From Cohnella sp. SGD-V74 (GTDB lineage Bacteria; Bacillota; Bacilli; Paenibacillales; Paenibacillaceae): DNA of 64,000 nucleotides. Positions 1 through 8,112 of the stretch are shown one piece after another (the stretch's first letter is position 1; the number at the start of each line of letters is the position of its first letter). The stretch is taken from contig NZ_PVYW01000003.1 of NCBI RefSeq assembly GCF_003001675.1, forward strand, positions 434,001 through 498,000, written 5' to 3'. Position numbers and translations under genes: made by a program. The notes under the pieces are model-generated. The model was not told the origin of the DNA. It searched no databases and worked only from the letters and a program-made list of their open reading frames with translations.

Positions 1-215
1 GCCGCGAATACGTCCTGCGGAACGTTGAAATGGCCGATGCCCAGACTCGTCCCGGTAATCTTCTTCTCGGCCAAATACGGATACGGAGCGGGCTCCGCTT
101 CCCCCCAGTAGGAATAATTGTAGCCGTGATCGGGCAGCGCGTAAGCCGGGGCGCAGAAGCCGAACAGGAAGCAGATCAGCCCTATAATCCTCGCTATGCT
201 CCTTGCGGAAGCCAA
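1..215 (-). CDS. Secreted protein, N-terminal fragment (unrecognised, possibly NHL-repeat type)
   Basis: The reading frame is open from a TTG at 213-215 to the window edge, so only about 71 N-terminal residues are seen. The TTG follows a good Shine-Dalgarno (GAGGGGGTGA) and lies 20 bp after the stop of the upstream permease gene, so it looks like the last visible gene of transport locus A. The product starts with a signal peptide (hydrophobic run ending around Ala-Tyr-Ala), followed by a Tyr/Trp/Pro-rich mature start. From memory, secreted NHL-repeat or gluconolactonase-like proteins of Paenibacillus transporter loci begin in a similar way, but no domain can be confirmed from this fragment. 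Confidence 0.6.
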   Translation of the reverse strand, partial: MASARSIARIIGLICFLFGFCAPAYALPDHGYNYSYWGEAEPAPYPYLAEKKITGTSLGIGHFNVPQDVFA

Positions 216-235
216 GCGCTCACCCCCTCTCTGAG

Positions 236-1123
236 TTAATCTTTCAGCCCCGAAGTCGACATCGTCTGGATAACGCTTCGCTGGGTCAAGATGAAGATCG
301 CGACCGGCACGAGCATCATAATGAGCGCCGCGGCGGCCATCGGTCCCGAGCGTATAAAGCCTCCGGACAAAATTTGGCTGAAGGCGTAATCCATCGTTTT
401 CAACTGCTCGCTATAGACGAACGACGCCCCCTGCGCTCCGCTGCCCGTTCCCCACAAGCCTTTGAAGGAGAAAATAATCAGCGTCAGCCACGCCGGCCTG
501 ACCATCGGCATGATGATCGTCCAGAAAATCCGGTATTCGCTCGCCCCGTCGATTTTGGCCGCTTCGATCAAGGCGTCCGGAATTTGCTCCATGAACTGCT
601 TCATCAGGAACAAGCCGAGCGAAGTGGCCAGCGCGGGGAAAATCAACGCCCAGTAGGAATCCAGCAGGCCAAGCCACGTCACGGTCAAGTAGTTCGGAAT
701 GGAGGTAACCTGGGACGCGAACATGAGCGACAGGATGACGACCGCGAACAGAAAGCCGCCGCCCGGCAGCCTGAGCTTCGCCAGCGGGTAGGCCGCCATG
801 GACGCCAGAATGACATGTCCCGCCGTTCCCGCGAAGGCGACAAAAATCGTGTTGAATACGTAGCGCGACAGCGGAACCCACGAATTGGCGAAAATAAGCG
901 TCAAGTCATAGAAGTTGTCCAGCGTCGGCGAGCGCACGATAAACGTGGGCGGGAACAGAAACATCTCGTCCAGCGGCTTAAGCGCCGTGCTGACCATAAA
1001 CACGAACGGAACGGCCATGAACGCGCCCGCGCCCGAGAGCAGCACAAACAAGGCGATATCGACCGGCCAAGAGCGGTTGAGCTTCTTCTGCCGCCTTAAT
1101 CGAATTCCGAATCCGAGCCTCAT
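236..1123 (-). CDS. Carbohydrate ABC transporter permease (MalG/AraQ type)
   Basis: Inner permease subunit of a CUT1-type sugar importer, 295 residues, the usual family length. A basic N-terminus precedes a first membrane segment near residues 22-45; about six hydrophobic segments follow. The EAA loop that docks the ATPase is clear (EAAKIDGASEYRIFW, ending in a conserved Pro). The gene starts 3 bp after the stop of the partner permease at 1127-2113, so the two are translationally close. No ATPase gene is in the locus; in Bacillota a shared MsmX-type ATPase commonly serves such systems. The substrate cannot be read from the sequence. Confidence 0.9.
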   Translation of the reverse strand: MRLGFGIRLRRQKKLNRSWPVDIALFVLLSGAGAFMAVPFVFMVSTALKPLDEMFLFPPTFIVRSPTLDNFYDLTLIFANSWVPLSRYVFNTIFVAFAGTAGHVILASMAAYPLAKLRLPGGGFLFAVVILSLMFASQVTSIPNYLTVTWLGLLDSYWALIFPALATSLGLFLMKQFMEQIPDALIEAAKIDGASEYRIFWTIIMPMVRPAWLTLIIFSFKGLWGTGSGAQGASFVYSEQLKTMDYAFSQILSGGFIRSGPMAAAALIMMLVPVAIFILTQRSVIQTMSTSGLKD

Positions 1124-1126
1124 CGG

Positions 1127-2113
1127 TCAGCCCCCCACTTTCCGCAGCAATTTCTGCACGACCAGGTTCGTTCCCAGCATCAAGGCGAACAGGAAGGTCG
1201 CGACCGCGCTGGCGTACCCCATCTCGAACCGGATCGTTCCGAAGTCGTTCAAGTGGGTCACGATCGTATGCCCCGCATATTGGGGACTCGGGAAGCCGAC
1301 CAGGCTGGTGGCGACTTCGGCGACCGCGAAAGACGCCGTAATCTGCATGACCGCGCCGAACATCAGCATCGGGCGCAAGGACGGCAGCGTGATGAACCAC
1401 AGCTCCTGCCAGCGATTGCGGATGCCGTCGATCGCCCCCGCTTCGATCAGCGTCATGTCCAGGCCTTGCAAGCCGGCGATAAAGGCGAGGAACGCGGTGC
1501 CCAGGCTGAGCCACAGCTGAACGACCATAATGATGGCCAGCATGTACTTCGGGTCCTGGAGCCACTGGATCGGCTCCAGAATAAACCCCCATTTCATCAA
1601 AAACGCGTTGGCATAACCGAAGGAATCGCCGGAAAAGGCCACCTGCCAGATCAGGAATACGTTCCCCGAGATGGACGGCGCATAGAAGAGCAGCGTGACG
1701 AAGGAGCGAATTCCCGGAGACAGCTCGTTGATCAGCCAGGCCAGGAAGAAACAGGCGACATAGCTGAGCGGTCCGGTAATCGCCGCGAACAGCAGCGTAT
1801 TCTTGAGCGCGATAAGAAACACTTCGTCCTTCACGAACAGATTGGCATAATTGTCCCATCCGACCCAAGTCGGCGGCTCCAGCACGTTAAAGTTCGTAAA
1901 GCTGAGGCCGAACGCCATCAGCACCGGAAAGGCGGTGAACAGAAAGAACAAAATAAAATACGGGGCAAGCAGCACGTAGCCCTGCCGTTTGATTCTGATT
2001 TCGCCGATCAGGCGATTCAGCCTCCCCCGCCCGGCGCCGGGCCGACGCGCCGTCGTTCCGGCTTGGCCGCGCCATTCAACGCCCGCGCCGCTTCTGTCGG
2101 ATGCTGCCGGCAT
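1127..2113 (-). CDS. Carbohydrate ABC transporter permease (MalF/UgpA type)
   Basis: Partner permease of the same importer, 328 residues. About 45 hydrophilic residues precede the first membrane segment (GYVLLAPYFILFFLF). The EAA loop is present (EAGAIDGIRNRWQ followed by LPSLRP). The ATG at 2113 is chosen because it follows AAGGGAGG with normal spacing and comes 20 bp after the stop of the large binding-protein gene. The long polar N-terminus is a little unusual, so an internal start is possible. Cotranscribed with the flanking genes in the order binding proteins, MalF-type, MalG-type. Confidence 0.9.
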   Translation of the reverse strand: MPAASDRSGAGVEWRGQAGTTARRPGAGRGRLNRLIGEIRIKRQGYVLLAPYFILFFLFTAFPVLMAFGLSFTNFNVLEPPTWVGWDNYANLFVKDEVFLIALKNTLLFAAITGPLSYVACFFLAWLINELSPGIRSFVTLLFYAPSISGNVFLIWQVAFSGDSFGYANAFLMKWGFILEPIQWLQDPKYMLAIIMVVQLWLSLGTAFLAFIAGLQGLDMTLIEAGAIDGIRNRWQELWFITLPSLRPMLMFGAVMQITASFAVAEVATSLVGFPSPQYAGHTIVTHLNDFGTIRFEMGYASAVATFLFALMLGTNLVVQKLLRKVGG

Positions 2114-2133
2114 CGCGCTTCGCCTCCCTTCCT

Positions 2134-5055
2134 CTAATTCGGCAAGCCGAACTCGGTCCGTTTTTTGATCATTTCTTCGTTAATGTGCCGCGTGTACAGA
2201 TCGATCGCTTCCCGCGGATCTTCGTTGGAGATGACGACGCTGCGAAAGGCGTTGTCCAGATGCCGCCCCGTAAAGTAGCCTCCGGCGACTTCCGGAATGC
2301 CCTGCGCCCATTGCCATTGCTCCATCAGCGTGTTGTAGTCCTTCACTTGCCACGGAATGCGGGCAACGGCTTCCAGGTTGGCCGTCGGATAGCGTCCGCC
2401 GGGTCCGAAGATGCCTTCCATCTCCAGACTGTATTGGGCCTGAACGTCCGCGCCGGTCCACCAATCGAGGAAGGCCCATGCCTCGTCCTGCCGCTTGCTG
2501 TCCTTCAGGATGACCGCCGTCGATCCGTTGGCGGCAACGTCCCTGCGGATCGATCCGTCGGGCTGGCGAACGCCCGGCACGAGCGTGAACTCCCATAGCC
2601 CGTTCAGCTCCGGCGCGGCGACGCTGATAATGTTGAACCTCGTATAATCGGCGATCGCGATCGGCATCTCGCCGCTGCGGAACCGGTTGACGAAATCGGT
2701 CGTAAGCGGCAGCTTGTAGGTCGTGTACAGCTCCGTCCAATCCAGGAACGTCTTGACCGCCACTTCCGTATCAAGCGCGCTGGCTTTGCCGCCTTCGCGA
2801 TACAGCTCGCCTCCGTTCTGGTAGAGCATCATGCCGTAAGTGGCATTGACGGGAAGCGCCGCGCTCTCCTGCACATTGGAGCCCAAGCGGACGAGTACCT
2901 GAATCGGAAAACCGAACAGCAAATTTTGCTTCTGCAACTCGGGAATCAGTTCGAACACGTCATCCCACGTCTGCGGAATCTGCACGTTCAGCTCATCCAT
3001 AATGTCCTTGCGGTAAAACAGGACGGGGAAGCTTTGCTCCATCGGCAAACCGTATACGCCTTCGTTGAACGTATAGGGAACGAACGCGCTGTCGTGGAAG
3101 CGGCTCTTCACCCGATCGAACCCGGGAAATCGGGACATATCGGCGACGGCGCTGCGCAGAGCGTAGTTGACCGGCTTGTCGTCCGTCAGCGAGAACGACA
3201 CATCCGGGCCGCGCCCCGCCAGCATCGCCTGCAGCAGCACGCCTTCCGTCACCACCTGGATATCGACGGCTATGCCGGTGTCGGGAGTGAACGATTCGTC
3301 GATCAGCCTTTTGACGATTTTGGCCTGATCCAGCCCCTGCGTCATCCACAGGGTGATCTTCTTCGTCCCTTCGTTGGAAGCTCCCAGCTGATTAAAATCC
3401 GTAAAGAAGGAATGCAGGAACGCGTTCGTCTGATGCTTCACCTTGCCCAGAAAATTCGCCTCCGCGGCCGGCAGCTTCCGATCCGGCGAAGCGACGACCA
3501 GATAGTCCACCGACAGCGGCATATAGTTGACGGAATAGATCCAATCCCCCAGCGAGCTTGTATTGGATTTGAACGTCTCCAGCCGGCGCGCGATCGTCTC
3601 CGGCTTCTCGGCCATGTCTCTCAGCTGGTAGACGAGACGCTTCAAAGCCGCGGTGCGGTCGCTGCTGCCTCCGGCAATCTGTTCCGCGCGACGCGCGACG
3701 GACTCGAGAATGTCGGCCTGCCCGGCGAGGACGTCGAGCAGCTCGGGAATTTTCAACTCCAACTGGTAATCCCTGAATTCGTCAGGAACGGTGCCCGTCA
3801 CCATAATGATGCGGCGATAGATTCGGTTGAGCTCAAGAACGCTCGATTCGACGGTTCGCAGCAGCAAGGCCATGTCTCCGAGCGTTACTTCCATCTTGAT
3901 CTCGTGCTTGCCCTTCGTCAGGTAGAAGGAATACGGCGTCTTCCCGTCCCCGAGCCGGTTCATTTGCCAATTCGTCGAGAACGGAAAGCCGATGCCGGCC
4001 ATCTCCCGGAACGGCAGCTTTCCGTCGATATACAGCTTCCGGTAGGAAGTCACGCCGCGCTGATAGCTTTGCTTGTACTTGACGCCGATATGGTAAAGCC
4101 CGTCCTCCGGGACATCGATTTCCCAGGTGATCCAATCGCCGGCTTCCGACCAGTTGTAGCCGCCGATCGTGTTCAGTCTGATCCGGGACACATGATACGG
4201 CTCCGTAGCCGGACTGCTGCGATCCATCATCGGGTACAGCACCTGGCTCGATTTCAGCTCGGCTTGTTCGCCCTGCACTTTGATCAGCGCATCCGCGGCG
4301 TCCTTGTAGCCTTGCGCCTCGTACCGGGAAGCGACGCTCGCGTAGCTCTCCGCTTCTTCCGGCTGCGCGATTCTCAAGTAATCGACGAGCATTTTTTCCT
4401 TGGCGGATACCAAAGTAATCGTATGGCTTCCTCGCGACAGGTAAAACAAGTAGGGATCGGTGTGGCGTCCGTCAGAGCTTTGCACGAATACGTCCTGCCA
4501 CATCGGGCGCTCCGCCTGCCTGGCGTGCATGTCGTTGTCCCGCTCGTCGCGGGTCGTCTCTCCCGAGCTGGCCCACACTCTGCGAAACACCAGATTTCTG
4601 CTCTCGGCGAACGGCAGCTCTCCGTCGATCCGCAGTTCGCGGTCGATGTCGGCCCCCTTCCCTTCCACCGGGTAGTAGCGGATCGCGATGCCGTACAATC
4701 CGTCTTCCGGCACCTCGACCTGCCACGTGACGCTGCCCGACTCGCCGGTCTCCACCGCGTTGACGGGCCGATCTTCCAGCCGGCGCACGAGCTTCGGCTC
4801 CATCTCTTCCGCGCTCGCGTAGCTTCCTCCCGGAACGATCAGCTCGACGTCCGGTCTCGGCGCGTCCCGATATTGCGCCAAATACCGGTCGTAGCCGCCT
4901 TCCGCCTTATTGCCCAGATCGCTCTCCGACCAATCGCTCGCGGGCGCCGCCTCGACGGCGAACAGCCCGCGATAGGGCTGGGGCAGCAGGAGCATGACCG
5001 CCAACGTCGCGAACAGGACGACTCTGGCTGTCTCGTATTTTCTCGTCTGAACCAT
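2134..5055 (-). CDS. Giant extracellular solute-binding protein with N-terminal beta (CBM-like) domains
   Basis: 973 residues, about twice the length of a normal family 1 sugar-binding protein. An N-terminal hydrophobic stretch (about residues 12-35) acts as signal or anchor; there is no lipobox Cys. Two related segments follow, near 80-230 and 270-400, each containing the pattern VPEDGLY..., R-x-L-x-IDG-x-LPF and a Y-x-FYL(S/T)-G motif. They look like tandem carbohydrate-binding-type beta-sandwiches. A helical linker spans about 410-550. The C-terminal part, about 560-960, is the binding-protein fold (VLFYRKDIMDEL, TWDDVFELI, WAFLDWWTGADVQ). The ATG follows AAGGAG. It is the second binding protein of this operon. 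Duplicated beta domains suggest it handles polymeric or cell-surface sugars; that is inference. Confidence 0.85.
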   Translation of the reverse strand: MVQTRKYETARVVLFATLAVMLLLPQPYRGLFAVEAAPASDWSESDLGNKAEGGYDRYLAQYRDAPRPDVELIVPGGSYASAEEMEPKLVRRLEDRPVNAVETGESGSVTWQVEVPEDGLYGIAIRYYPVEGKGADIDRELRIDGELPFAESRNLVFRRVWASSGETTRDERDNDMHARQAERPMWQDVFVQSSDGRHTDPYLFYLSRGSHTITLVSAKEKMLVDYLRIAQPEEAESYASVASRYEAQGYKDAADALIKVQGEQAELKSSQVLYPMMDRSSPATEPYHVSRIRLNTIGGYNWSEAGDWITWEIDVPEDGLYHIGVKYKQSYQRGVTSYRKLYIDGKLPFREMAGIGFPFSTNWQMNRLGDGKTPYSFYLTKGKHEIKMEVTLGDMALLLRTVESSVLELNRIYRRIIMVTGTVPDEFRDYQLELKIPELLDVLAGQADILESVARRAEQIAGGSSDRTAALKRLVYQLRDMAEKPETIARRLETFKSNTSSLGDWIYSVNYMPLSVDYLVVASPDRKLPAAEANFLGKVKHQTNAFLHSFFTDFNQLGASNEGTKKITLWMTQGLDQAKIVKRLIDESFTPDTGIAVDIQVVTEGVLLQAMLAGRGPDVSFSLTDDKPVNYALRSAVADMSRFPGFDRVKSRFHDSAFVPYTFNEGVYGLPMEQSFPVLFYRKDIMDELNVQIPQTWDDVFELIPELQKQNLLFGFPIQVLVRLGSNVQESAALPVNATYGMMLYQNGGELYREGGKASALDTEVAVKTFLDWTELYTTYKLPLTTDFVNRFRSGEMPIAIADYTRFNIISVAAPELNGLWEFTLVPGVRQPDGSIRRDVAANGSTAVILKDSKRQDEAWAFLDWWTGADVQAQYSLEMEGIFGPGGRYPTANLEAVARIPWQVKDYNTLMEQWQWAQGIPEVAGGYFTGRHLDNAFRSVVISNEDPREAIDLYTRHINEEMIKKRTEFGLPN

Positions 5056-5081
5056 GCGGACTCTCCTTCCCGCTTAAGAGA

Positions 5082-5115
5082 GACACCCCAACAGTGTTAA
5101 ACCGATTGGGGTGTC
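5082..5115 (-). terminator. Intergenic hairpin between the two binding-protein genes
   Basis: Perfect 10-bp inverted repeat (GACACCCCAA / TTGGGGTGTC) with a 14-nt loop, lying in the 85-bp gap after the stop of the 5141-6463 gene. In the minus-strand transcript it is followed only by a weak T-rich tract (TCTCTT). It may act as a partial terminator or as a 3'-end stabiliser that raises expression of the upstream binding protein relative to the permeases. Confidence 0.6.
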
Positions 5116-5140
5116 CGCGGCTTTGGGTATGAAACGGCGC

Positions 5141-6463
5141 CTACTTCTTCAACGTGACGTCGATCGCGGCTTGCGTCAGCGGTTTGATGCGCGCCAGCTC
5201 GCTTGACGGCGTTCCTTTGCCCGCCATAATATTGTTGATCGCCTCGCTGAAATAGTTGCTGAAGCCCTCGTACGCATAGAATTGAAGTACGGTGCCGTTG
5301 CCCAGCATTTTCCGCAGCGTGTTAAGCCCCTCCTGATTCCGGAAGTTCGCTTCCTCGGCGCGAATGACGCCGTCGAAGCCCTTCTCGATATCCCTCTCGT
5401 AGAGCTCCTTCCACACCGCCATCACTTCGCGCGGATTTTCCGCGTCGGCCATCAGATGCCACATATTGATCGTCGTCGGCACGACGTAGTTGTCCGCCCG
5501 CGGTCCTTTCGGGAAGAAGACGTAGCCCCAATCGTCGGCCATGCTGCCGTTGAAGTCGTACGCCGCCCAGCGGTAACCGGGATAAAACAATACCGTGCCT
5601 TCGGTCCATGCTCCTCCGACGACTTTATGAACGTTGTACAGATCGGATACGAACTGGATCGCTTCGAGCGCTTCCGGCGCGTCGTACGTAATCTGGTCGT
5701 CCTTGGTCACGAATGCGTTGTTGGAGTAAATAAACGGAATCGCGAGGCTCGAAGGCGAGTCGTATTGCGATACGCCGAACACGCCGTCCTTCGTCACCGC
5801 TTTGGCCATCTCGAGGAATTTGTCCCACGTCCACTCGCCGCGCTCCTGCAGCTCGTAAGGATCCTCGAGTCCGTTGCGCTGAACCAGCGTTTTGTTGTAG
5901 TAGAAGCCGTGGCCGTTGTTGTCCTTGTCGGTGAAGCTGTATTGCTTGCCGTTGTATTTGCCGTAGTTGAGCATAATGGAGTTCCAGTTCGGATCCGCCA
6001 TGTCGACCAGGTCGTCAATGTTGCGAATGTAGCCTTCGCTGACCATCTTCGGAATCGACCACTCGAGCGGAATCATGATGATGTCGGCGAACGGCTGTCC
6101 CGCTACCGAAGTCGTAATGATGCGCGATTGAATTTCCCCGAACGGAACGGTGACGTACTCGATTTTGACGTTAAACTTCTCTTCGGCTTTCTTCTGTCTC
6201 TCGATCTCTTCCTCGGAGAGATAGTTTTCCATGCCCCACCATTGTCCGATCCGGATCGTCCTGCCTTTCAGATCGATCGGACCGTCCGAAGGCGCAACCT
6301 CGGGCTCTTCGGCAACGGCGGAAGGCGAGCTCGCCTCGGCGTCCGTCGCCGAAGCGGACGGCGACGCCTGCTCGGAAGGCTCGTTCGTCGAACCGCCCCC
6401 CGAGCACGCCGCCAGCGCCAGCATGACCGCTACCAGCATCGTCGAAAGCCATCTTATCCTCAT
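5141..6463 (-). CDS. Sugar ABC transporter solute-binding lipoprotein
   Basis: 440 residues, normal length for a CUT1 solute-binding protein. Signal peptide with lipobox LAAC (Cys20), then a Ser/Ala/Glu-rich linker (about 22-65) typical of tethered lipoproteins. The mature part shows family 1 binding-protein signatures (WWGMENYLSEEE, WTWDKFLEMAKAV, Trp-rich C-terminal half). It is the first gene after the AraC-type regulator and before the giant binding protein, so the locus encodes two binding proteins for one permease pair. The spacing to the regulator (203 bp, with a -10 element) indicates its own promoter. Confidence 0.9.
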   Translation of the reverse strand: MRIRWLSTMLVAVMLALAACSGGGSTNEPSEQASPSASATDAEASSPSAVAEEPEVAPSDGPIDLKGRTIRIGQWWGMENYLSEEEIERQKKAEEKFNVKIEYVTVPFGEIQSRIITTSVAGQPFADIIMIPLEWSIPKMVSEGYIRNIDDLVDMADPNWNSIMLNYGKYNGKQYSFTDKDNNGHGFYYNKTLVQRNGLEDPYELQERGEWTWDKFLEMAKAVTKDGVFGVSQYDSPSSLAIPFIYSNNAFVTKDDQITYDAPEALEAIQFVSDLYNVHKVVGGAWTEGTVLFYPGYRWAAYDFNGSMADDWGYVFFPKGPRADNYVVPTTINMWHLMADAENPREVMAVWKELYERDIEKGFDGVIRAEEANFRNQEGLNTLRKMLGNGTVLQFYAYEGFSNYFSEAINNIMAGKGTPSSELARIKPLTQAAIDVTLKK

Positions 6464-6529
6464 TCTTCGTCCCCCTACTGGAATAGTGTAGAAGCCGTTT
6501 CGAAAGCGGTTTCATTTGCTTCCGGTTTT

Positions 6530-6589
6530 ATTGTATCGGATAAGCGCGGGCGAAGAGTATTTAGCGGAATGCATACTTTTCGTACATAC
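6530..6589 (-). promoter_or_regulatory. Putative activator-dependent promoter of transport operon A
   Basis: On the minus strand a TACAAT -10 hexamer (6530-6535) has no recognisable -35 at 17 bp, as expected for an activated promoter. About 45 bp upstream lies GTATGTACGAAAA (6577-6589), and a related GTATGTACA sits at 6654-6662. The same 13-mer recurs at 11811-11823 in the second transport locus, which makes it a candidate site for one of the AraC-type regulators. Assignment is inference from repetition and position. Confidence 0.4.
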
Positions 6590-6666
6590 AGCCTCGTGCG
6601 CGGCAGGGACGAAGCCGAAATAGGCAGGGGAGTTAACCGGAAGATCTAAAAAATGTACATACTCGC

Positions 6667-8112
6667 CTATTTCATCTCCGCGCGGTATTGCGACGGCGTT
6701 TTGCCGACGATTCTTTTAAATATTTTCGTAAAGTAGAAGTAATCGGGATATCCCGCCTTCTCCGCGATTTCGCCGACCATCAGATCGGTGTCCGTGAGCA
6801 GTTCGCAGGCGTAGGTAATGCGCAGCCGGGCGATGTAGGAGGTGAACGTATCGCCGACTTCTTTTTTGAACAACTGGCAAATATAGCTGGGGTTCGTATA
6901 AAATTTGGCGGACAGGCTTTGGATGGAGACGTCCTGGAGATAGTTGTGGTTGACGAATTGCAAAATGGCGCGGAACGTCTCGTTGCCGGACTCCTGCGAA
7001 TCGAATTCGGGAGACTCCAGCATATAGCGGCTGACGAACTGGCGCAAATAATGAAGCATCTCCGTCAGCGAGACGAAGCCGGTCAGCAGCAGCTCATGGC
7101 TGTACAGCATGCGGTCGGACATGTCCGACCGGAAGCGGTGGTACATGAGGGAATGCACCATATTGTACAAATGCAGCGCGTGCTTGACCGCCAGGCCGCC
7201 TTCGCGGAACACCCCGGCGATCCCGTCGAACGCACGGTTCGCCGCGGCGAGATCGCCCTCGCGGATGGCGTCTCCGAGCCGCTTCATCGCGTCGTGGAAC
7301 GCTTCCTTGTCCGGCTGCGCGTCATGGAATATTCCCGGCGCGCCGGCAATGAAGTATCGATCGGCCGCCGCGTTGGCCGCATCGACCGCTTCTGGCAGCT
7401 TGCCGATATCCGTCACCTTCCCGCTAACCCCGACGCCTCGCAGATCGCCCGCCAGCTCTCGTTCGATCTCCTTGGCGGCATTGTCCAGCCGATTCCAGGG
7501 GGCGACGAACAGCTGCTTGTATTTGCCGATCTTGACGTTCAGCATGCCGAGCGAAGCGCGCCCGGTCGCCGGCACGCCCAAGGCGCAGACGATCGCGCAG
7601 ATTCCGTCGTCCGGCTGCGCGGACAAACCGTAAGCGTTCAATTCCTCCAGCAGATCCTCCCGATAGTCGTCGTGCGGCGTTTCCAGGAACGCTTGCAGCG
7701 CCCTTCCTCTCTCGAGCGGTCCGGCCGTTCTCGCGTCTTTCTCTCGTTTGATCTTCTTCAGAATCGAGACGATCTCGTTCTCGTCGAACGGCTTCAGACA
7801 GTACGCCAGCGCGCCGTACGTCAGCGCCTTCTGCGCGTAGGCGAACTCCGCGTAGCCGCTCACCACGATGTAGTGCGCCCGATGATTGGGCAGCTCGCTG
7901 CCTTTCTTGATCAGGTCCAGGCCGCTCATGCCCGGCATGCGGATATCCGTAAACACCGCGTCGGGCCGGATGGCGTCGATCATGGACAGCGCTTCGCTTC
8001 CGCTCAGCGCCGTTCCCGCCACCTCGAAGCCGTGCCGATGCCAATCGACGCTCGCCTTCAAGCTTTCGATCACCCAAGCTTCGTCGTCAACAAGCAAAAT
8101 TTTATATCGCAT
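6667..8112 (-). CDS. YesN-type response regulator, REC plus AraC helix-turn-helix
   Basis: 481 residues. The receiver domain occupies residues 1-120 with the acidic pair DDE near residue 9, phospho-acceptor Asp56 (FTDIRMPGMSG), and Lys in LKPFDE. A middle region of about 230 residues of unknown role follows. The C-terminal 100 residues form an AraC-type DNA-binding domain with two helix-turn-helix motifs (SIQSLSAKFYTNPSYICQLF; KAGYPDYFYFTKIFKR). The ATG overlaps the end of the kinase gene by 11 bp, so both are cotranslated. It likely activates the adjacent transport operon after phosphorylation by the kinase encoded at 8102-9898. Confidence 0.93.
   Translation of the reverse strand: MRYKILLVDDEAWVIESLKASVDWHRHGFEVAGTALSGSEALSMIDAIRPDAVFTDIRMPGMSGLDLIKKGSELPNHRAHYIVVSGYAEFAYAQKALTYGALAYCLKPFDENEIVSILKKIKREKDARTAGPLERGRALQAFLETPHDDYREDLLEELNAYGLSAQPDDGICAIVCALGVPATGRASLGMLNVKIGKYKQLFVAPWNRLDNAAKEIERELAGDLRGVGVSGKVTDIGKLPEAVDAANAAADRYFIAGAPGIFHDAQPDKEAFHDAMKRLGDAIREGDLAAANRAFDGIAGVFREGGLAVKHALHLYNMVHSLMYHRFRSDMSDRMLYSHELLLTGFVSLTEMLHYLRQFVSRYMLESPEFDSQESGNETFRAILQFVNHNYLQDVSIQSLSAKFYTNPSYICQLFKKEVGDTFTSYIARLRITYACELLTDTDLMVGEIAEKAGYPDYFYFTKIFKRIVGKTPSQYRAEMK

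Noticed and set aside
203-1099. Long plus-strand frame opposite the permease gene
   Set aside because: It is the antisense shadow of a clear permease; the product is low-complexity Arg/Gln/His-rich with no domain and no ribosome site.
2926-5100. 724-codon plus-strand frame
   Set aside because: Antisense of the giant binding protein, caused by high GC; composition is Arg/His/Leu-rich and not protein-like.
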